Source: Prochilodus magdalenae (Eukaryota; Chordata; Actinopteri; Characiformes; Prochilodontidae). Taken from it: DNA of 64,000 nt. Location: positions 92,501 to 156,500 of the forward strand of contig JAMWET010000580.1 in assembly GCA_024036415.1 (NCBI GenBank), read 5' to 3'. Under the pieces are notes generated by a model. The model ran no database searches and was not told where the DNA came from. It saw only the letters and a program-made list of their open reading frames with translations. This document shows positions 1-12,264 of the stretch, piece by piece. The position numbers were made by a program, and so were the translations under genes. Position 1 is the stretch's first letter; every line of letters begins with the position of its first letter.

Positions 1-340
1 CATGAGTTATGACATTAATGAGGAACCTCAGCATATATAAAAGTAAAGCTGTTATTATTTATTATTATTATTAGTACAAATGTTAACACTATTCTTCTTC
101 TCCCTATTATTATTATTATTATTATTAATGTATTACTACTCTACTTAATATTATTTATTATTATTATTATTATTATCATTTTTCTTCTTAATATTATTGT
201 TGTTACTATTATTACTGTTAGTATTATTGCTATAATTACAATTATTACTACTATTATTGTTATTATTATTCTTGGTATGATTAATGTTATCACTATAATT
301 ATTATTATTACTACTTTATTATTATTATTATTACTACTAC

Positions 341-381
<41 letters not shown>

Positions 382-660
382 TGTCACTGTGATTATTATG
401 ATGATTATTATTATTAATAATAATGATAATGTTGTCACTATGATTATTTTTACTACTAGTATATCGTTATGATTATTACTATTACTATTAATGCTATCCC
501 TATTTTTATAATTATTTTCATGACTGTTATTATTATTAATGTTATCGCGATCTTTCTTCTTCTTCCTATTATTATTATTACTATTACCATCATCATCATT
601 ACCATCATTATTATGATTATTATTATTATTGTCTGGACAATTACATCCTTACATATCCTT
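1..660. repeat. ATT/ATTATT low-complexity tract
   Basis: About 600 bases of imperfect ATT/TTA trinucleotide repeat with interspersed TTC, ATG and CTA variants, densest from about 50 to 640. The open frame at 469-672 translates to an Ile-rich string and is a product of the repeat, not a gene. Confidence 0.9.
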
Positions 661-1500
661 TCGGTTACCTGATTTTAAAGGGGAAGTCTGATTTCCCTAA
701 ATGTGGGCATGATTAATCTGTTGATCTAAACCACAGCGGCGGTGGTGATTATGAACATGCTGCCTGATGACATTATTATATATTCGTTTCATGTTATGGT
801 TTTGGCTTCAAATGTTATTTCTCAGGTTTATGACTATTTTACCATCATCACCTACCTTCCATATCATACTCCAGACACTTGTGTGGGTTCACTGGTGGTC
901 TTAGATGGTAAATAAAATGGCTATATGTGTGTTTAGAAATAAAGACCCCTGGTTCCCATTACAAACACTGTAAAAAAAAACATACGATCCATCTCACAGC
1001 AAACCCACTCTGAACATATTCCCCCCTCTCATGGACTAAACAATATGGACATTTTGAGTCATTGGTGGGATTCCCCTTTAACCTCCCCTTTGGGCGTGTT
1101 TACAGCCGTGGTGAATGGAACCCAGGGGTCACTATGTCTCCAACATAAATGCAGCCGCTCTGGTTACCATCATAACCACCCACACATGGTTTCTGATTTG
1201 TATATGTACTATTGATGATGATGAAGTTATCATTGGGGACCCTGCATGACCTCCCACCCTGAGCAGCTTTGAAAGCCAAAGCCTGCTGTAATACAGGTTT
1301 TGGAAGAGTCTACAGACGTCTGGTTCCCATCACCGTCACTGTGAGCAGTGTAGTGCACATCACAGCTCTCTGAATGACTGCTCACATGCTCATCCAGTGA
1401 CTCACAAAGAAATCTGGGCAAATAGAAATTCGGTGGGATTGTCCTTTCTGGTGGAGGCACCCCCACAAAGTGAGCAATACAAGTCGGAGCGCGTGTGTGT
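661..1500. other. Upstream non-coding stretch
   Basis: Unique-looking sequence between the ATT tract and the GC-rich first exon of arhgap35. I see no exon, RNA gene or clear transposon here. It is likely upstream promoter sequence. Confidence 0.4.
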
Positions 1501-1599
1501 ATATCTATATTATATATATGCGTGCGCTGTAGTGTTGTGCATGCGCCACTGGGCGAGTCTCTCGCGGCTCCGTGACTCTCCTTGCTTTTTCTCCACGAG

Positions 1600-1628
1600 A
1601 GAGAGACAGAGAGAGAGAGAGCGAGAGA

Positions 1629-1676
<48 letters not shown>
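1600..1676. repeat. GA microsatellite
   Basis: A nearly pure (GA)n tract just upstream of or inside the first exon. It generates several overlapping open frames of RE/ER or SL repeats on both strands, which I do not regard as genes. Confidence 0.95.
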
Positions 1677-1678
<2 letters not shown>

Positions 1679-1875
1679 AGAGTTGGGGCGGAGGGGCCGC
1701 CATTATCGGGAAGCTGGAAAAAGCCCACTGCTGCTCGCCCACATGCAGCGCTGCAAGGCGGCCACGCGCTTCTGACCTCTCGCGGTTTCGGGCTCGGCTA
1801 TGAGGCGGCATCACTGCGACTCGGCGGTGGAGAGTGAACGCGAGCTCGCGCGCGCGCGGCAGTCTGAAAGCAGTC

Positions 1876-1918
1876 CATCATCATCATCATCATCGGCGGC
1901 GGCGGCGGCGGCGGCGGC
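1876..1918. repeat. ATC run followed by GGC run in the leader exon
   Basis: A short CAT/ATC repeat runs directly into about eight GGC units, 48 bases before the splice donor. GGC runs in 5' leaders are often length-polymorphic and structured; that part is general knowledge rather than something seen here. Confidence 0.9.
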
Positions 1919-2130
1919 TATCACGGGCCACAACAAAGGACAGCATAATTGGTCCGGAGCAACGTGGTAAGTAAGGCCGGAGGAGGGAAGGAGCTGGGAT
2001 GCGTCCCCCACCTCCTCTGCATGGACACCGCCACCAGCAGCACCAGCGGCAGATGACCAGCAACGGACATATTTGATCTTTGTTGGATATCGCCTGCCTT
2101 CTGCACCCAAACCGGCTCCCACCGTTGGCC

Positions 2131-2224
2131 TGGACTGGGAGGAGGAGGTGGAGGAAGAAGAGGAGGAGGAGGGATTGGAAAAGGGAAAGGAGAGGGAGAA
2201 GAAGGGAAGGACGGACGGACGGAC
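2131..2224. repeat. GGA-rich tract and GGAC tetranucleotide repeat
   Basis: Purine-rich sequence made of GGA/GGAAGA units, ending in four GGAC units (about 2209-2224), shortly after the first donor of arhgap35. Confidence 0.8.
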
Positions 2225-2344
2225 AAACGCAGTAATGGTATTTATCCGTTAGCGTTTAGCCTTAGCAGCCCTTGTGATAAACAATAAACAGGCTATATAA
2301 TGAGAAAAAGATCAGCTAATAAGCTAAAGCTAGCCTATCAGTCG

Positions 2345-2445
2345 GGAATTCTCCGGTCCACCTTAAATGGGGCAGCAGTTCCATTCTGGCGCTTGAGACG
2401 CCAGAATGGAACTGCTGCGCCATTTAAGGTGGACCGGAGAATTCC
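2345..2445. repeat. Near-perfect 47-bp inverted repeat (fold-back)
   Basis: The left arm 2345-2391 and right arm 2399-2445 are reverse complements with one mismatch (a C opposite a C near 2371/2419). The spacer is 7 bases, cttgaga. The arms contain the core ccaccttaaatgg, which recurs in a second weaker inverted repeat at about 5402-5480, so this is probably a fold-back MITE family. It lies in intron 1 of arhgap35. Confidence 0.9.
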
Positions 2446-5401
2446 GACCTGGATGCTAACCGAAGAAAGGCGTGTTTGCTTAAATGGCAGTCATGTTAGC
2501 TAAGCTAGCGAGAAGCACTGAAAGTGAAGCCTGGCTAGTGAGCCGGCTTGTCTTGAGGAAGCCAGGCTGATTTCGGACACTTTATCACTCTCGCCATCTT
2601 TCCGTCAGGCACGTTAAACACAGTTTCTCCCGGTTTCTCCGCCTTTTTGTGCGGCTAAGACTGAATGCTAAGCGGCTAACGTTATTGTTCGCATCGCACG
2701 CGCTAGCCTATGACAAACGGCCGCCGAGAGCCCTGTCATTACTGGGCTCCACTGGGCTTCACTTTCCTTCACGTTTCGTACAAACAAAAGCCTTCCGTGT
2801 GCTTTTGTTTCCGCAGGCAGCTCAAATTGGCCTCTCCCGGAGACGTTGTGTTTATTTCAGTCCCGTTTTCCTTTATTAAACTGCCTTTTCGGGTGCTGAA
2901 GGGGAACTCCACCGAATAGCCCAAAATTGCCAAGCAGTTCAGTCTATGGGACATGAACCGAGCCATCCACAGAGGGAAACTCCACCCATCTGTCAAGAAG
3001 AGTTCTGGGTGATTCAATGTCTGGCATTAAAACAGACCCATTCCGAGTAGCTGAAAGGGAAGTTCCAACCATCTATCAGAATTCCTATGGAAATTCAATG
3101 AGTGGGAAGTATACAGAGTCATTCAGAGGGGCTGGATGTGAGGTAGTACAAGGGCACGTCCACCCATTTTTCTAATTCTCTAAGGATTGCAATGGCTGGG
3201 ATGTAAACAGAGTCAGGGCTTGGTGTGCAGTAGTAGAAGGCCATCCATCTTTCAAAATTTCCATATAATAGAAGATGTTTTTTTGGTGCCAGTTTCCCTA
3301 AAACTGCTCACAGTGATGGGAACCAGACGTTGGTCATTTTGAGACTAATAAAAATGATTATATTATAGTTATTATATCAATAAGTTATTGTATGAAGTGC
3401 TCATCAGTGCACTGCCTGGTGCACCAGACGTTGTTATGTAGTAGTGCTGAGATGTGATTTTGGCCTGAAATGCATTTTTCATAGTATGGTGGGATGTATT
3501 CGGGGTACTGTAAGCCAAAAAAAATCCAGACGAAAACATGCTTTTTCAGGTTTATCACTTTTTTGACTGACCAAACGCAACAACAACAAAAAAACAACAA
3601 CTGTCTCCAATATGGCGACTTCACAGGAGAGCCCCAAAACCTAAATTAATTGTAATGAAAGTTGATGGAACCAGACGTCTTTGCAAGCAGTTTTGGGCGG
3701 TCAATTTTCACCCAGTGTTAAAATCGGCTGCTGTGTTCAAATGATGTGGCAACAAATGCAGATGCATGTTTTTCTTTGGACTGTAAGACATGTAGATTGA
3801 CTGGTGGTGGTGGATAATAAATCAGATGGCAATACCCTTCACCACCACTGTGAAGAAATCTTTTGTCAGTGAACCATTTCACTCCGAACTAGGATTCAGC
3901 TGATGTTTTTTGCCAGGGTCGATAACGATTATTAATAATCAGGGACAGTTCTAACTGATATTTGGGGCCAGCAGAAACCTTGTAAATGTGTAAAAGCAAC
4001 ACCAATCAGGCAGGTGTGAATGTGTCTATGTGTTTATTTTGTTGTTTTGTTCAACCAAAATCAGATTTTATTTGATAACTTGCAGTAATAGTGCTGAGTG
4101 GATCAGATGCAATAGAAACAGAAGAGTAGATAGCCAGTTTAGTGAAGGGGAACATGAAAGAAAATGACCAGAAACGATGCATAACCTATTTATTAAACGA
4201 GACATCCGTACATGCATAACAAAGGAGGCTTTCATAGACAAGGAAGCAACTTCATATGGCGATTCCGATCTGGAAAATGCTGTCTCATCGTCTCTGATGA
4301 TAGATGGGGCCGATAACACTTACTCCAAACCGCTCTGTGTACTTTGTGTACATCTCAACAAGGTATTTACTTTTTCATGTTAGAGAAGCCCAACGTGTTA
4401 ACAATCTGTTTTCAATGCAGTTACTATGGAGATGTGGAGATGGTGTCTCTATACAGATTGTATTTAGATATTGAGGAATATGGGAGGTACAGTTTTTCAA
4501 TATTGACTTGAGTAACATGAAGAATGGCTGTACAAATAAACACAAACATTTGCCCGAAAATAGACAACTTTTGTTGTGCATATATGCATAGTGTACACAA
4601 CACTCAAGCCCAAGATTTGGACTAGCAATCATTAGGCCTGACCCGAATACTTTTGACTACTGTAGTGTTTGTTTATTATGTTCCTATTTGTGTTGAAGTT
4701 TTGTTTTTGTTAACCCTTGAGACTCCAACTGTGCAATTTCTGAGATTGGATTAGGGCTTAGACATCCATTTAGGAAGTCTGATAAAAGGAGCTGGTTTTT
4801 GCAGTGTAAGTAGGTCTCGCTGGACATGTATACACTGACTCTGATTTCTTTCTCGGTTCAGTTTGCCCGTACGCAAAATAGCAGACCGCGGTATCAGAAA
4901 TTAACAAGACATGTTCAAAGCAGCAACCGTGAGATGGTAATAAAACACTTTTAGAGCAACGCTAACTTGCTTAGCAATTTAACATTTTTAAAAGGCATCT
5001 TTATGAAGTTTACTTCACTTTTACGTCACATCTTCTACTGTGAGCTAATTGGCTGGTTGGAAAGCAGAAATCCAATTCCGGCCCGACTCGTGTCGAGTTA
5101 TCTAATTGCTTGAGTGCATGTGAACATGTTGAATGGATTACTGTCAAAATCAGATTTTGTGATGCATGTAAACATGCGCAGTGTTTAACAGAAAGAATTG
5201 GTGTATTAGTTTGACTGCAGTTCTAGCTGATGAGTGAAGTGAGTGAAAAAGCTGATCACCCTCAGGCACTCGTTTATCTGTGGAGCTGGATCAAACCGAG
5301 ATAACGAACAAGCTAATCGGTTTAGCTGATTTCTGGTACGAATGACTTTTTTGAATTTAGTGTAAAACATTATTTCAATGTTCCCATTTGCATTTTCTGG
5401 T

Positions 5402-5480
5402 TCCACCTTAAATGGTGCAGCAGTTATTGTAAAACCTCAGTCGCAGAATGTCACTGGCGTGATTTAAGGTGGAACAGGAA
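5402..5480. repeat. Second, diverged copy of the fold-back repeat
   Basis: Ends with ttccaccttaaatgg and atttaaggtggaac are inverted, and the gcagcagtt string matches the 2345-2445 element. The centre is different and unpaired. A possible third trace, cctaaatggtgcgg, is near 13490. Confidence 0.6.
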
Positions 5481-6935
5481 AACTTGAGCAAGAAGGATAT
5501 GAAGCAACCTTCAGCTCCTATAAAAACTACAGATAGGCTAGTTTAATTGTTGGATAAATAAAAAGTTACAGCATTAAATAAACCACATAGAACCTTTTTG
5601 TAGTCTATATTAGTTTGTTGATTGGGGTTAATGATATTAAACTTAATTAAACTGAATTAACATTCTCTCATGTTCAAAACCCGTAAATCTCTTATGATGG
5701 CAGGGCGCCACCTTTAATGTGACTGTAGATGCGATATGGTTTTCATGTGTTTACATAAGATATTGGCTATGCTATCAAGGTAAAGTTTATGCCGCTGCCA
5801 ATCTTGTGGTTTGTTTAATATCAATTCAATATTTTGAAAAGAGATGATTTCTGTTTTGTCAGTACTTTCTGAGCATTTGTAACACATTTAGTTGGACAGA
5901 TTGTGACAGATAGTGACATTTAAGCATAGTGATGGGGATGAACTGTGCAGTTTTGTTGCTACAACATCCAGAGTGGGCCAAGTGAAAAATGAAATGTCGA
6001 CCAAACCCAAAAAACAACTTGCACACACCCCGTCTGTTGTTTCACCAGTGTAGTTCCATGACAAATGTTGGATTGCCTTCACCATGCTGTTTTTGTCAGA
6101 ATGCAGTAGATCAATAGTCCCCAGCACTGATCCTAGAGGTCTGCTTTCCTGCAGAACTCGAGTCTCCATCTTTCACACCTGACCTAGCTCCTCAGGGTTT
6201 TCAAAGATGGAAACACATTTTTCCAGGAAGATGGATCTCCAGGAGTCGAACGATTTAAGTACAGTATCCACTTGCGATTTTGACCACAATAATAATAGTC
6301 CATACTTCCCATAAATTGAGGTTCCGATTTGTGTTAAGCCAGTCAGACCAGGATGTCAGTTTTTTCTGGCTTAAGGTTAGACCCCTGAATGTAGTTTGCC
6401 AGTAAGGTACGAATGTAATGTCATCAAACATGGAGGTTTGGTCCAATTTAGCTCTGTGTTATTAGGTCATGTTTCCCCATGTAAAACTTCAGACAGTGTT
6501 TTTTAATAATGCTGGCCTCTAGTTAATAAAATTACAGCTTTTTCAGTTTTAAAACTAGTGTTAAACTAATTGATGATTGACAGATTTTGGTTTAAAATCA
6601 ATTTTTTTAGTCTTAATCTGCAGTGTAATCTTAGTCCTGTAGCACCACAACAAAATCTTGGGGGTTAACCATATCCTAAATATAAAAAAAGTGCTTGCAG
6701 TATTGCCATTATACCTAATGAACCTAAAAAGAGATGACATCATAATATTAATAACACCCGTCATTCAACTGATTTACGGGCATTCAGTCAGTCATGGCAT
6801 GCAGATGGTGAGTTGGCTATCCAATAACGTTCTAGAAGTTTACAAGGGTTGACATGCAATCCTTATTACCCATGGTCATGGTAGGATTTGTGCAGTATTT
6901 CAGAGTTATAGGAAAGTTTAAACTATTTCTGTAGA

Positions 6936-6954
6936 CTGTGTGTGTGTGTGTGTG
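6936..6954. repeat. Short TG microsatellite
   Basis: About nine TG units in intron 1 of arhgap35. Confidence 0.9.
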
Positions 6955-7734
6955 TCTATATATGTCTTATTGTGAAACAGGCAAACAGTTCAGTTATATG
7001 TTGGTATACAGTTGGTTTTGCCCTGTGGGGGTTTTCTACGTTGACTCACATCCAGACGTCTGAACAGGACCAATTGTGGGAAGTTCTTCCTAACAGAGAG
7101 TGAAGTGTCAGCTTAACCGAAATGATTCACGAGGGTGCTGTTTCGTTTTTTTGTGGTGGTTTTGTTAAGCGTGTGGTGTTATTTTAGGATTTAAGCCTAT
7201 GGAAAGTAACTAACTGGACATAAACGATGAAGGAAGGATGTTATTGTACATCTGCGAATGAGCCATTTCTGTTATGCTGGTTTGGTAATTGTTGTGTTGG
7301 GTGAGGTAGCAGTACGATGTGGAACTGTACACGTATCGCTTTCTTTGGCTAGCCAGCTCCTGGTGTGGCCTGTATGATTTTGGTAAATCTCGCAAACATT
7401 GTTTTTTTTCAAGCATCACATGTAATTAGTGCTGGTATAAACATGTTAAGTGAGCGAGAGAGCTTTGAGTGTCTGATTGTATTACATCATGCTATTGACT
7501 GGAATGATATTGGATCTGCACATCCATCAGTGTCATCATTCATTACTGAAGCACTAAGTGCTTGATATGATTGCTTCCATGTGCAAACATGCCTCTCCTC
7601 ACATATGCCCCTGGTTATACTATCAGATAAAGATGTATGATGTTTTATATTCTCCCTGCTTAGTGTTCTTCTGAATGTGTTTATATTACGGATGCACCAA
7701 CATAAAAATCTTTTGGCCACTTTTTCCATATTGC

Positions 7735-8060
7735 ATAAATTAAACAGGCTAAATCCTAAATTGCAAGCAGGTGTGGGCCACATCCCACTTTCGGCCAATC
7801 TACTGTGAACCAAAGGTGGCCCATATATTTATGCATTTGGCCCGCCTGTCCCAAAACAGATCTGGTCCACTTCTGCCACAGATACAGCAGAGTTGCCTAC
7901 TTTTGCCTGGGACGTGACCCTAATGTGGGGCATATGTGGCCCACATCTTGCTACTGGGAGCGCTCCACCCAAGTGCCATCAACCCATCTGGCAAGTAGGC
8001 CAGTTGAAAATTGTGAATGTGGGCCAGATTTGGGCCAAAACAGTGCCATGTTTAAAATAC
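7735..8060. repeat. Interspersed repeat rich in GGCCCA motifs, copy 1
   Basis: It contains repeated tggcccac/gtggccc words and shares long stretches with 19240-19610: gccaaaggtggccca, ccaaaacagat, ggtccacttc, gcctacttttg. This is a dispersed element rather than an exon, although both copies give open frames of about 100 codons. Confidence 0.7.
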
Positions 8061-8346
8061 TGACAAAACTATTATTACAGTTAATTTGACTGTGCTTCAC
8101 ATAATGTGTTGACAGTGTTCACAGTATGCTTGGAAAATGATCCACATCTGTTATATGAAAGTATATGTTATTAAATGATCATAAAGTTTCTATTAATTGT
8201 ACTTAATTATGTATCTTTCTTCTTCCTTGTGTTTTCCAGGGTGCTCCTTGCTAAAAGACATCCGTGCCACACATTTGATATTCACAATCGAGTTTGTCAT
8301 TCCCAGTCATCACCATTGCCGAATTGCACCCCAATTTCTTAGTAAT

Positions 8347-8536
8347 ATGGGCAAGAAACATGCAACCATAGTGATACTGATGTGAAGGAGCGAATGAACA
8401 TTGAAAGTAGGAATAAACCTGGGACAAATGTGACCGAACAAAAGGGATCCTCGTGTAGCGCTTTATGGACACGTTTCAGAGAGTCAGCCTGTGTCGACTT
8501 TTGTGGCATGGCAAGATGAGTGCCTGCATACGATGA
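8347..8536 (+). promoter_or_regulatory. Three upstream ORFs in the arhgap35 leader
   Basis: After the acceptor at 8238-8239 the leader has three ATG-initiated short frames before the main start. They are 8347-8385 (12 codons), 8394-8519 (41 codons) and 8516-8536 (6 codons), whose TGA overlaps the ATGATG start. Such frames usually reduce initiation at the main ATG. Whether that happens here is inference. Confidence 0.55.
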
Positions 8537-11500
8537 TGGCTAAAAAGCAAGATTCACGAGCGCCCACCTACAACTTGGTTGTTGTCGGTCTTTCGGGCAC
8601 CGAGAAAGAAAAAGGCCAGTGCGGAGTTGGCAAGTCTTGCCTTTGTAATCGCTTCGTCCGGCCTAGTGCAGATGACTTTCACCTTGACCACACGTCAGTG
8701 TTAAGTACCAGTGATTTTGGAGGCCGAGTTGTCAACAATGACCATTTCTTGTTCTGGGGTGAAGTGGAGCGAGCTTTGGAAGATGGCGCCGACTGTAGGA
8801 TGCACGTTGTTGAGCAGACCGAGTTTATCGATGACCAGACGTTTCAGCCGCATCGTAGCACAGCGTTACAGCCTTACATCAAAAGAGCTGCCTCCACAAA
8901 ACTGGCATCTGCCGAAAAGCTCATGTATTTCTGCACTGACCAGCTGGGGCTGGAACAGGACTTTGAGCAGAAACAAATGCCTGAGGGGAAGCTGCAAGTG
9001 GACGGCTTTCTTCTTTGCGTCGATGTAAGTCGAGGGATGAACCGCAACTTTGATGACCAAATGAAGTTTGTCACCAACCTCTACAATCACCTAGGCAAGA
9101 CGAAGAAGCCTGTGGTGCTGGTTCTGACCAAGTGTGATGAAGGCGTCGAGCGATACATCAAGGACTCTCACACATTTGCCATCACTAAGAAGAACCTGCA
9201 GGTTGTCGAGACGTCCGCTCGGTCTAATGTCAATGTGGACTTGGCTTTCCTGACCCTGATTCAGCTCATCGATAAGGGGAGGGGCAAACCTAAGATAATA
9301 CCTTATTTTGAGGCACTGAAGCATCAGAGTCAGTTGATCGCCACTGCAAAGGACCGCTACGAATGGCTGGTGAACCACATAGTGAAGAATCACAACGAGA
9401 CATGGCCCAACGTGAGCCGTCGCATGCAGACAGCACAAGAATACAAAGAATACGTCTTTTTAGAAGGGACAGCTAAGGCAAAAAAGCTGTTCCAGCAGCA
9501 TATCCATCGGCTTAAACAGGAGCACATCGAGAGACGTCGTAAGGGCTATTTAAGTACTCTTCCCTTGGCCTTGAGTTCCTTAGTATCTGAACTCGATGAA
9601 ATTGAGCATTTAAGCTGGTCTGGGGTACAGAAGGTGCTTGAGTCCAAAAAGGACTTTGACCATTGGTTTGTGGTGCTGGAGGATGCGCCATGGGAGGACA
9701 CCCCGCATCTGGACAATATGGAAGATGAGCGCATACCTTTCGATGTGCTGGATACGACCGCAGCGGAGATCATCTTCGATGCACACCTCGAGCATCTGCG
9801 AAACGAGAGCAGGCGGGCTGAGATGCGACACGAGTTCAAGATGAAACTGGCATCTTCACCTTTCGTCACACCTGGGAAGCCGTGGGAAGAGGCACGCAGC
9901 TTCATAATGAACGAGGACTTTTACCAGTGGCTGGAAGAGCCAGAGTACCTGGACATCTACAACAGACATCAGAAGGTGATTATTGACAGAGCCAAGGAGG
10001 ATTTCCAGGAACTTCTGCTGGAGTATTCTGAGCTGTTCTATGAACTTGAAGTGGATGCCAAGCCTAGTAAGGAAAAGATGGGAGCCATTCAAGAAGTGCT
10101 TGGGGAGGAACAGCGCTTCAAGGCTTTGCAGAAACTGCAGGCAGAGAGGGATGCCTTAGTATTGAAGCACATCCATTTTGTTTATCACCCAACCAAGGAT
10201 ACCTGCCCTAGCTGCCCACACTGTGTCGACAACAAGATTGAGCAAACTTTAGCTTTATGCTTCCCCACACGTTACCCTTCCTTCGGAAAGTCTCACATGA
10301 ACGACAGCAAAGCAGATAGGATCAACCTCGTCATCTTGGGAAAAGATGGTTTAGCGAGAGAGCTGGCTAATGAGATTCGAGCTTTGTGCACCAACGACGA
10401 CCGCTATGTGCTTGAAGGTAAACTGTATGAGCTAATACTCAGGCCCATTGAGGGCAATGTAAGGCTTCCTGTCAACTCCTTCCACACCGCCACATTTACA
10501 CCTCACGGATGTCTGTGCTTGTACAACTCGAAGGAATCCTTGTCGTATGTCGTGGAAAGTATTGAGAAGTTGCGTGAGTCTACGCTTGGCAGGAGGGAAA
10601 ACCACATAGCACAACTTCCCCTCTCCCTTTTGTTGGTCACTAAAAGAGGTGTGGGAGCTTTGAGTGACATTGGTGGGGAGACTGCCCAAACCCTAATCTC
10701 TCAGGGTCAGCAGGTAGCCATAAAACTACAGTGTAACTTTTTGGAACCCGCATCCCCTGGCTCGGGCTATGGACGTAATGTTAACGAAAGGCAGATAAAC
10801 CAGGTTCTGAAAAGTCTTCTGGACTCAAGGAGGAACGCTGTATTCCGCAGCAGTTCCCCACCCCCACCGCCTCTGCCTCCGAGCATCAGGGACTTGCAAC
10901 AGGACCAGAGTCCGGAGGCGGACTTCCGTATTGTCATGTGCCTGATGTGTGGAGACTCTTACGATGTAGATCAACTTCTTGCGCCCTTCTTGCTGCCTCA
11001 GCATTGCAGGCCCACCTCTCCTCTTTCCAGCGGTACTTCAGTGCTTCTGGAGCAGACAGTCGGTGGCCATAGGCAGACGATAGAGCTGTCCCTACTGTCA
11101 TATCACGCCTCTTTTACCATGCGTAAGAGTCGGCTGGTTCATGGGTACGTCGCCGTTTACTCTGCTCGTCGCAAGGCCTCGTTTGAAACCTTGTGTGCCT
11201 TCCTTTGTGAGGTTTCGGACATCATTCCAGTCCAACTGATAGCTGTGGGAGAAACCCAGGCGGAGCTCACAGACTCTGACTTTGCGCGAGAGCTGCTGAC
11301 CCAGGGTGAGGATCTGGCCCGTGAAATTGAGGGTCGTTTTGCCAGCGTGATCTGTGGACCAGGTGGAGTCGTTGGAGGACTACACAGAATAGACCTTCTC
11401 CAGTCATTCTTCATGGAGGTCTTGGAAAAAAAGACCCTCGTCGAGGCCACTCATATGTACGATAATGTTGCAGAAGCCTGTAGCATGAACGAGAATGTGT

Positions 11501-12264
11501 ATTCACCCCAGTGTGGTTCCCCTAGCCCTGTCACAATGCTGTTAGATTCTGAGGAGGACATGGAAGCCTCTCCGCCTTACCATGATGGGACCCTCACCTC
11601 TCATAGTGGATTCAGACTGCCTGACCTTGATTCAAGCGACACATTCTCCGTTATCTCCGAACTTACCACTTTTGAGAACAAGCTGAACAACAAAGTCCCT
11701 CTACAGGTGAGGCCCAGACCCAGTGTCACTTTCGACCTCAGAAAGCACAACTTCAATCCCTACACAGACCCAGTCAGCCATCGGCGATCCCTTACCTCCA
11801 ATGTGACCTGGCCTCCTGGTGGGGATGGAATCTACGATCCTTCAGATTATGCTGAGCCCATGGACGCAGTTTCAAAGCCTCGACCCAGCCACGAAGAAAG
11901 CATCTACTCTGTGCCACATGACAGCACACAGGGTAAGATCATCACCATCCGGAATTCCAACCGGATGCATTCTAATGGAGGAGGTAACGGCTCGGACAGC
12001 GAAGGAGACGGCAGCTCCTTGGAGCGCCGACGCAAGTTCTCTACAGCAGGAGTGAAGCCACGGCTGTACCGGGATCGTTCCAAGCGCCTCGGCAAGTTCA
12101 GTAACTTCCGCACCAGTTTTTCCATTGGTAGCGATGATGAGCTTGGTGTCCTTCCCAAGACGAAGGAGGATGAAGTGACGGTGCTGAAGGGCGAATCCCT
12201 TATTGAGGAAGCGGAGGATCCTAAGAAAAGAAACATTTTGAGGAGCCTTCGTCGACCAGGCAAA
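8533..12264 (+). CDS. arhgap35: arhgap35 coding exon 1 (GTPase, FF and pseudoGTPase domains)
   Basis: This exon encodes residues 1-1244. The start MMAKKQD aligns with the human start; the longer open frame from 8491 begins with GTG and is not used. The P-loop GQCGVGKS is at about 28-35 and TKCD at 199-202. FF repeats lie at about 270-545. The first pseudoGTPase domain begins near 596 and the second near 797. A Pro-rich insert (about 776-784) sits between the pseudoGTPase domains and is absent from the human protein as I recall it. Tyrosines in DYAEP (1106) and IYSVPHDS (1125) match the two known phospho-sites that recruit p120RasGAP. The exon ends at donor gtgagt 12265 in phase 0. Its 5' untranslated part runs from 8240. 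Confidence 0.96.

Larger units (their letters stand above)
1500..1966 (+). promoter_or_regulatory. arhgap35: Probable arhgap35 promoter and non-coding first exon
   Basis: The sequence turns CpG- and GC-rich, with GCGCGCGC near 1850, and ends in a consensus donor gtaagt at 1967-1972. It contains a long GA tract (about 1600-1676), an ATC run (about 1876-1894) and a GGC run (about 1895-1918). The next same-strand acceptor that fits is at 8238-8239, just upstream of the arhgap35 start. I infer a 5' non-coding exon whose transcription start I cannot place. A TATA-like string near 1507-1519 is only a weak candidate. Confidence 0.6.

Noticed and set aside
1230..1837. Open frames of up to 194 codons on both strands in the GA-rich first-exon region
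   Set aside because: They consist largely of SL or RE repeats caused by the GA microsatellite, and no family features are seen.
8491..8532. Longer N-terminus of arhgap35 from 8491
   Set aside because: The codon at 8491 is GTG, and the family start MMA(K/R)KQD lies at 8533 with ATG.
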